DNA from: Chryseobacterium sp. MYb7
GTDB lineage: Bacteria; Bacteroidota; Bacteroidia; Flavobacteriales; Weeksellaceae
Assembly (NCBI RefSeq): GCF_002979455.1
Contig: NZ_PCOU01000004.1
Span: forward strand, 1 to 64,000
Direction of reading: 5' to 3'
Length of the DNA stretch: 64,000 bases
The notes under the pieces: generated by a model
Database searches by the model: none
Told to the model about the DNA's origin: nothing
Seen by the model: only the letters and a program-made list of their open reading frames with translations
Position numbers and translations under genes: made by a program
Shown: in pieces, positions 63,336 through 64,000 of the stretch
Layout of the letters: every line of letters begins with the position of its first letter
How positions within the stretch are numbered: position 1 is the stretch's first letter

Positions 63336-63830
63336 TCAGGTTAAAAAAATGCTTTTGTTTTTAATCTTTTTGATCTGCTCTACACATTTGTACTTTTGAT
63401 TCTGAGCATTATGTTTGGTGGAGTACTGATATTTATTCTGGATTTCCTCCATACTTTTATTTTCAATAAAAATATCATGGATCAGATTTTGACAATGTGA
63501 AGAGATAGATTTCATGTAACCCATCAGCTTTTCCCAATAATATTTTTCATTTTCTATAGCAGCACTTATTTCCTGCTGATTTTCCATGAAATAGCTTTCG
63601 GGAGACTCTACATAAAAATTTCTGTTTTTTAATTTTTTTAACCACAAATTTTTAACGATTCCAATGATATAATTTCCCAGACAGGTTTGAACCTTGAATT
63701 CATCAGCATTCAGTTTTTCATAAAGAATCAGCAGTGCATCCTGAAAAATATCTTCCGCATCTTCCAGATTCCCTTTATTATTAAGAACGAATTTTTTGGT
63801 ATAACCGAAATACTGTTGGTATAAAATCAT
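63336..63830 (-). CDS. ECF-type RNA polymerase sigma factor, possibly 5'-truncated
   Basis: A 164-residue sigma-70 family protein. Region 2 is at the extreme start (ILYQQYFGYTKKFV, then NLEDAEDIFQDALLILYEKL). Region 4 is near residues 105-155 (SSHCQNLIHDIFIENKSMEEIQNKYQYS). The usual ~20-30-residue lead before region 2.1 is missing, and the start lies 6 bp after the tilS stop, in the same frame. The ATG at 63830 is used; the longer frame starts with TTG. Its targets are unknown. No anti-sigma gene is seen. Confidence 0.8.
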   Translation of the reverse strand: MILYQQYFGYTKKFVLNNKGNLEDAEDIFQDALLILYEKLNADEFKVQTCLGNYIIGIVKNLWLKKLKNRNFYVESPESYFMENQQEISAAIENEKYYWEKLMGYMKSISSHCQNLIHDIFIENKSMEEIQNKYQYSTKHNAQNQKYKCVEQIKKIKNKSIFLT

Positions 63831-63836
63831 CAACCG

Positions 63837-64000
63837 CTAACGAATTAGTTGTTCTTCTGTCCACTTTACAGTTATCTTTTTTTGAGTAGTTCTGTCTGCC
63901 TGATATCTGCGATCCTGTCTAAAAGGGATGATTCCCAAAATATGATTTCCGGAGTCACATAGTAACCAGATTTTTTCCCTGGCCAAAGCAGATAATTTTT
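63837..64000 (-). CDS. tilS: tRNA(Ile)-lysidine synthase, C-terminal part
   Basis: The frame is open from the right edge of the window to the TAG at 63837-63839 and gives the last ~54 residues, including KLSALAREKIWLLCD and ITVKWTEEQLIR. The KxSxxAREKIWLL...G pattern matches the C-terminal TilS domain, the enzyme that makes lysidine-34 in tRNA-Ile(CAU). The catalytic N-terminal half lies outside the window. It is followed 6 bp later by the sigma-factor gene. Confidence 0.75.
   Translation of the reverse strand, partial: KLSALAREKIWLLCDSGNHILGIIPFRQDRRYQADRTTQKKITVKWTEEQLIR

Overview
The window looks like the chromosome of a Chryseobacterium-type bacterium (Flavobacteriia, Weeksellaceae). This rests on low G+C, Bacteroidetes TAnnTTTG (-7) promoter elements ahead of many genes and almost no Shine-Dalgarno sequences. 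It also rests on type IX secretion (T9SS) sorting domains of both type A and type B, a Chryseobacterium-style GG-leader peptide, fused IcmF, and the rplM-rpsI-rpsB, yceD-rpmF and accB-accC gene orders. The genus is an inference from gene content. I found no tRNA, rRNA, CRISPR array, transposase or prophage gene.

Layout. 1-12 kb: end of an unidentified gene, ruvC, a secreted M64 peptidase, a 2H phosphoesterase, a class C-like serine hydrolase, an ATP-pyrophosphatase, small envelope proteins, the 1115-residue mutase IcmF and a two-gene unit of unknown function. 12-16 kb: a small membrane protein, a DUF3667 protein and rplM-rpsI-rpsB. 16-34 kb: a block entirely on the minus strand, holding a bacteriocin-like peptide, three members of a paralogous exported family around trmB, a carboxypeptidase-regulatory-like protein, four tandem 940-1132-residue T9SS surface proteins and tsf. 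A fourth member of the exported family follows on the plus strand. 35-38 kb: accA and gltX. 38-41 kb: two tandem MACPF (perforin-like) lipoproteins. 41-48 kb: a glycan operon (rocD, two GT2 enzymes, a polysaccharide deacetylase, three further glycosyltransferases). 48-59 kb: housekeeping genes (accC-accB, rpmF-yceD, pdxA, ribE-histidine kinase-trmN6, ftsE, rpmH, nrnA, patatin, alpha/beta hydrolase). 59-64 kb: exbD, dsbD, a decayed 3' copy of tilS, a thioredoxin-peroxiredoxin protein, an ECF sigma factor and the 3' end of intact tilS.

The most interesting points are these. The two MACPF lipoproteins share a pore domain, a promoter and an upstream inverted repeat but differ in their C-terminal repeats. 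The four T9SS surface proteins form an A-B-B-A array in which each gene has its own promoter. tsf is separated from rpsB by an 18-kb block whose orientation fits an inversion. A decayed second 3' end of tilS flanks a sigma-factor/thioredoxin insert. Heptanucleotide tandem repeats sit in the rpsI-rpsB and accB-accC spacers. Start codons were moved from the longest reading frame wherever that start was a TTG or lay inside a promoter element.
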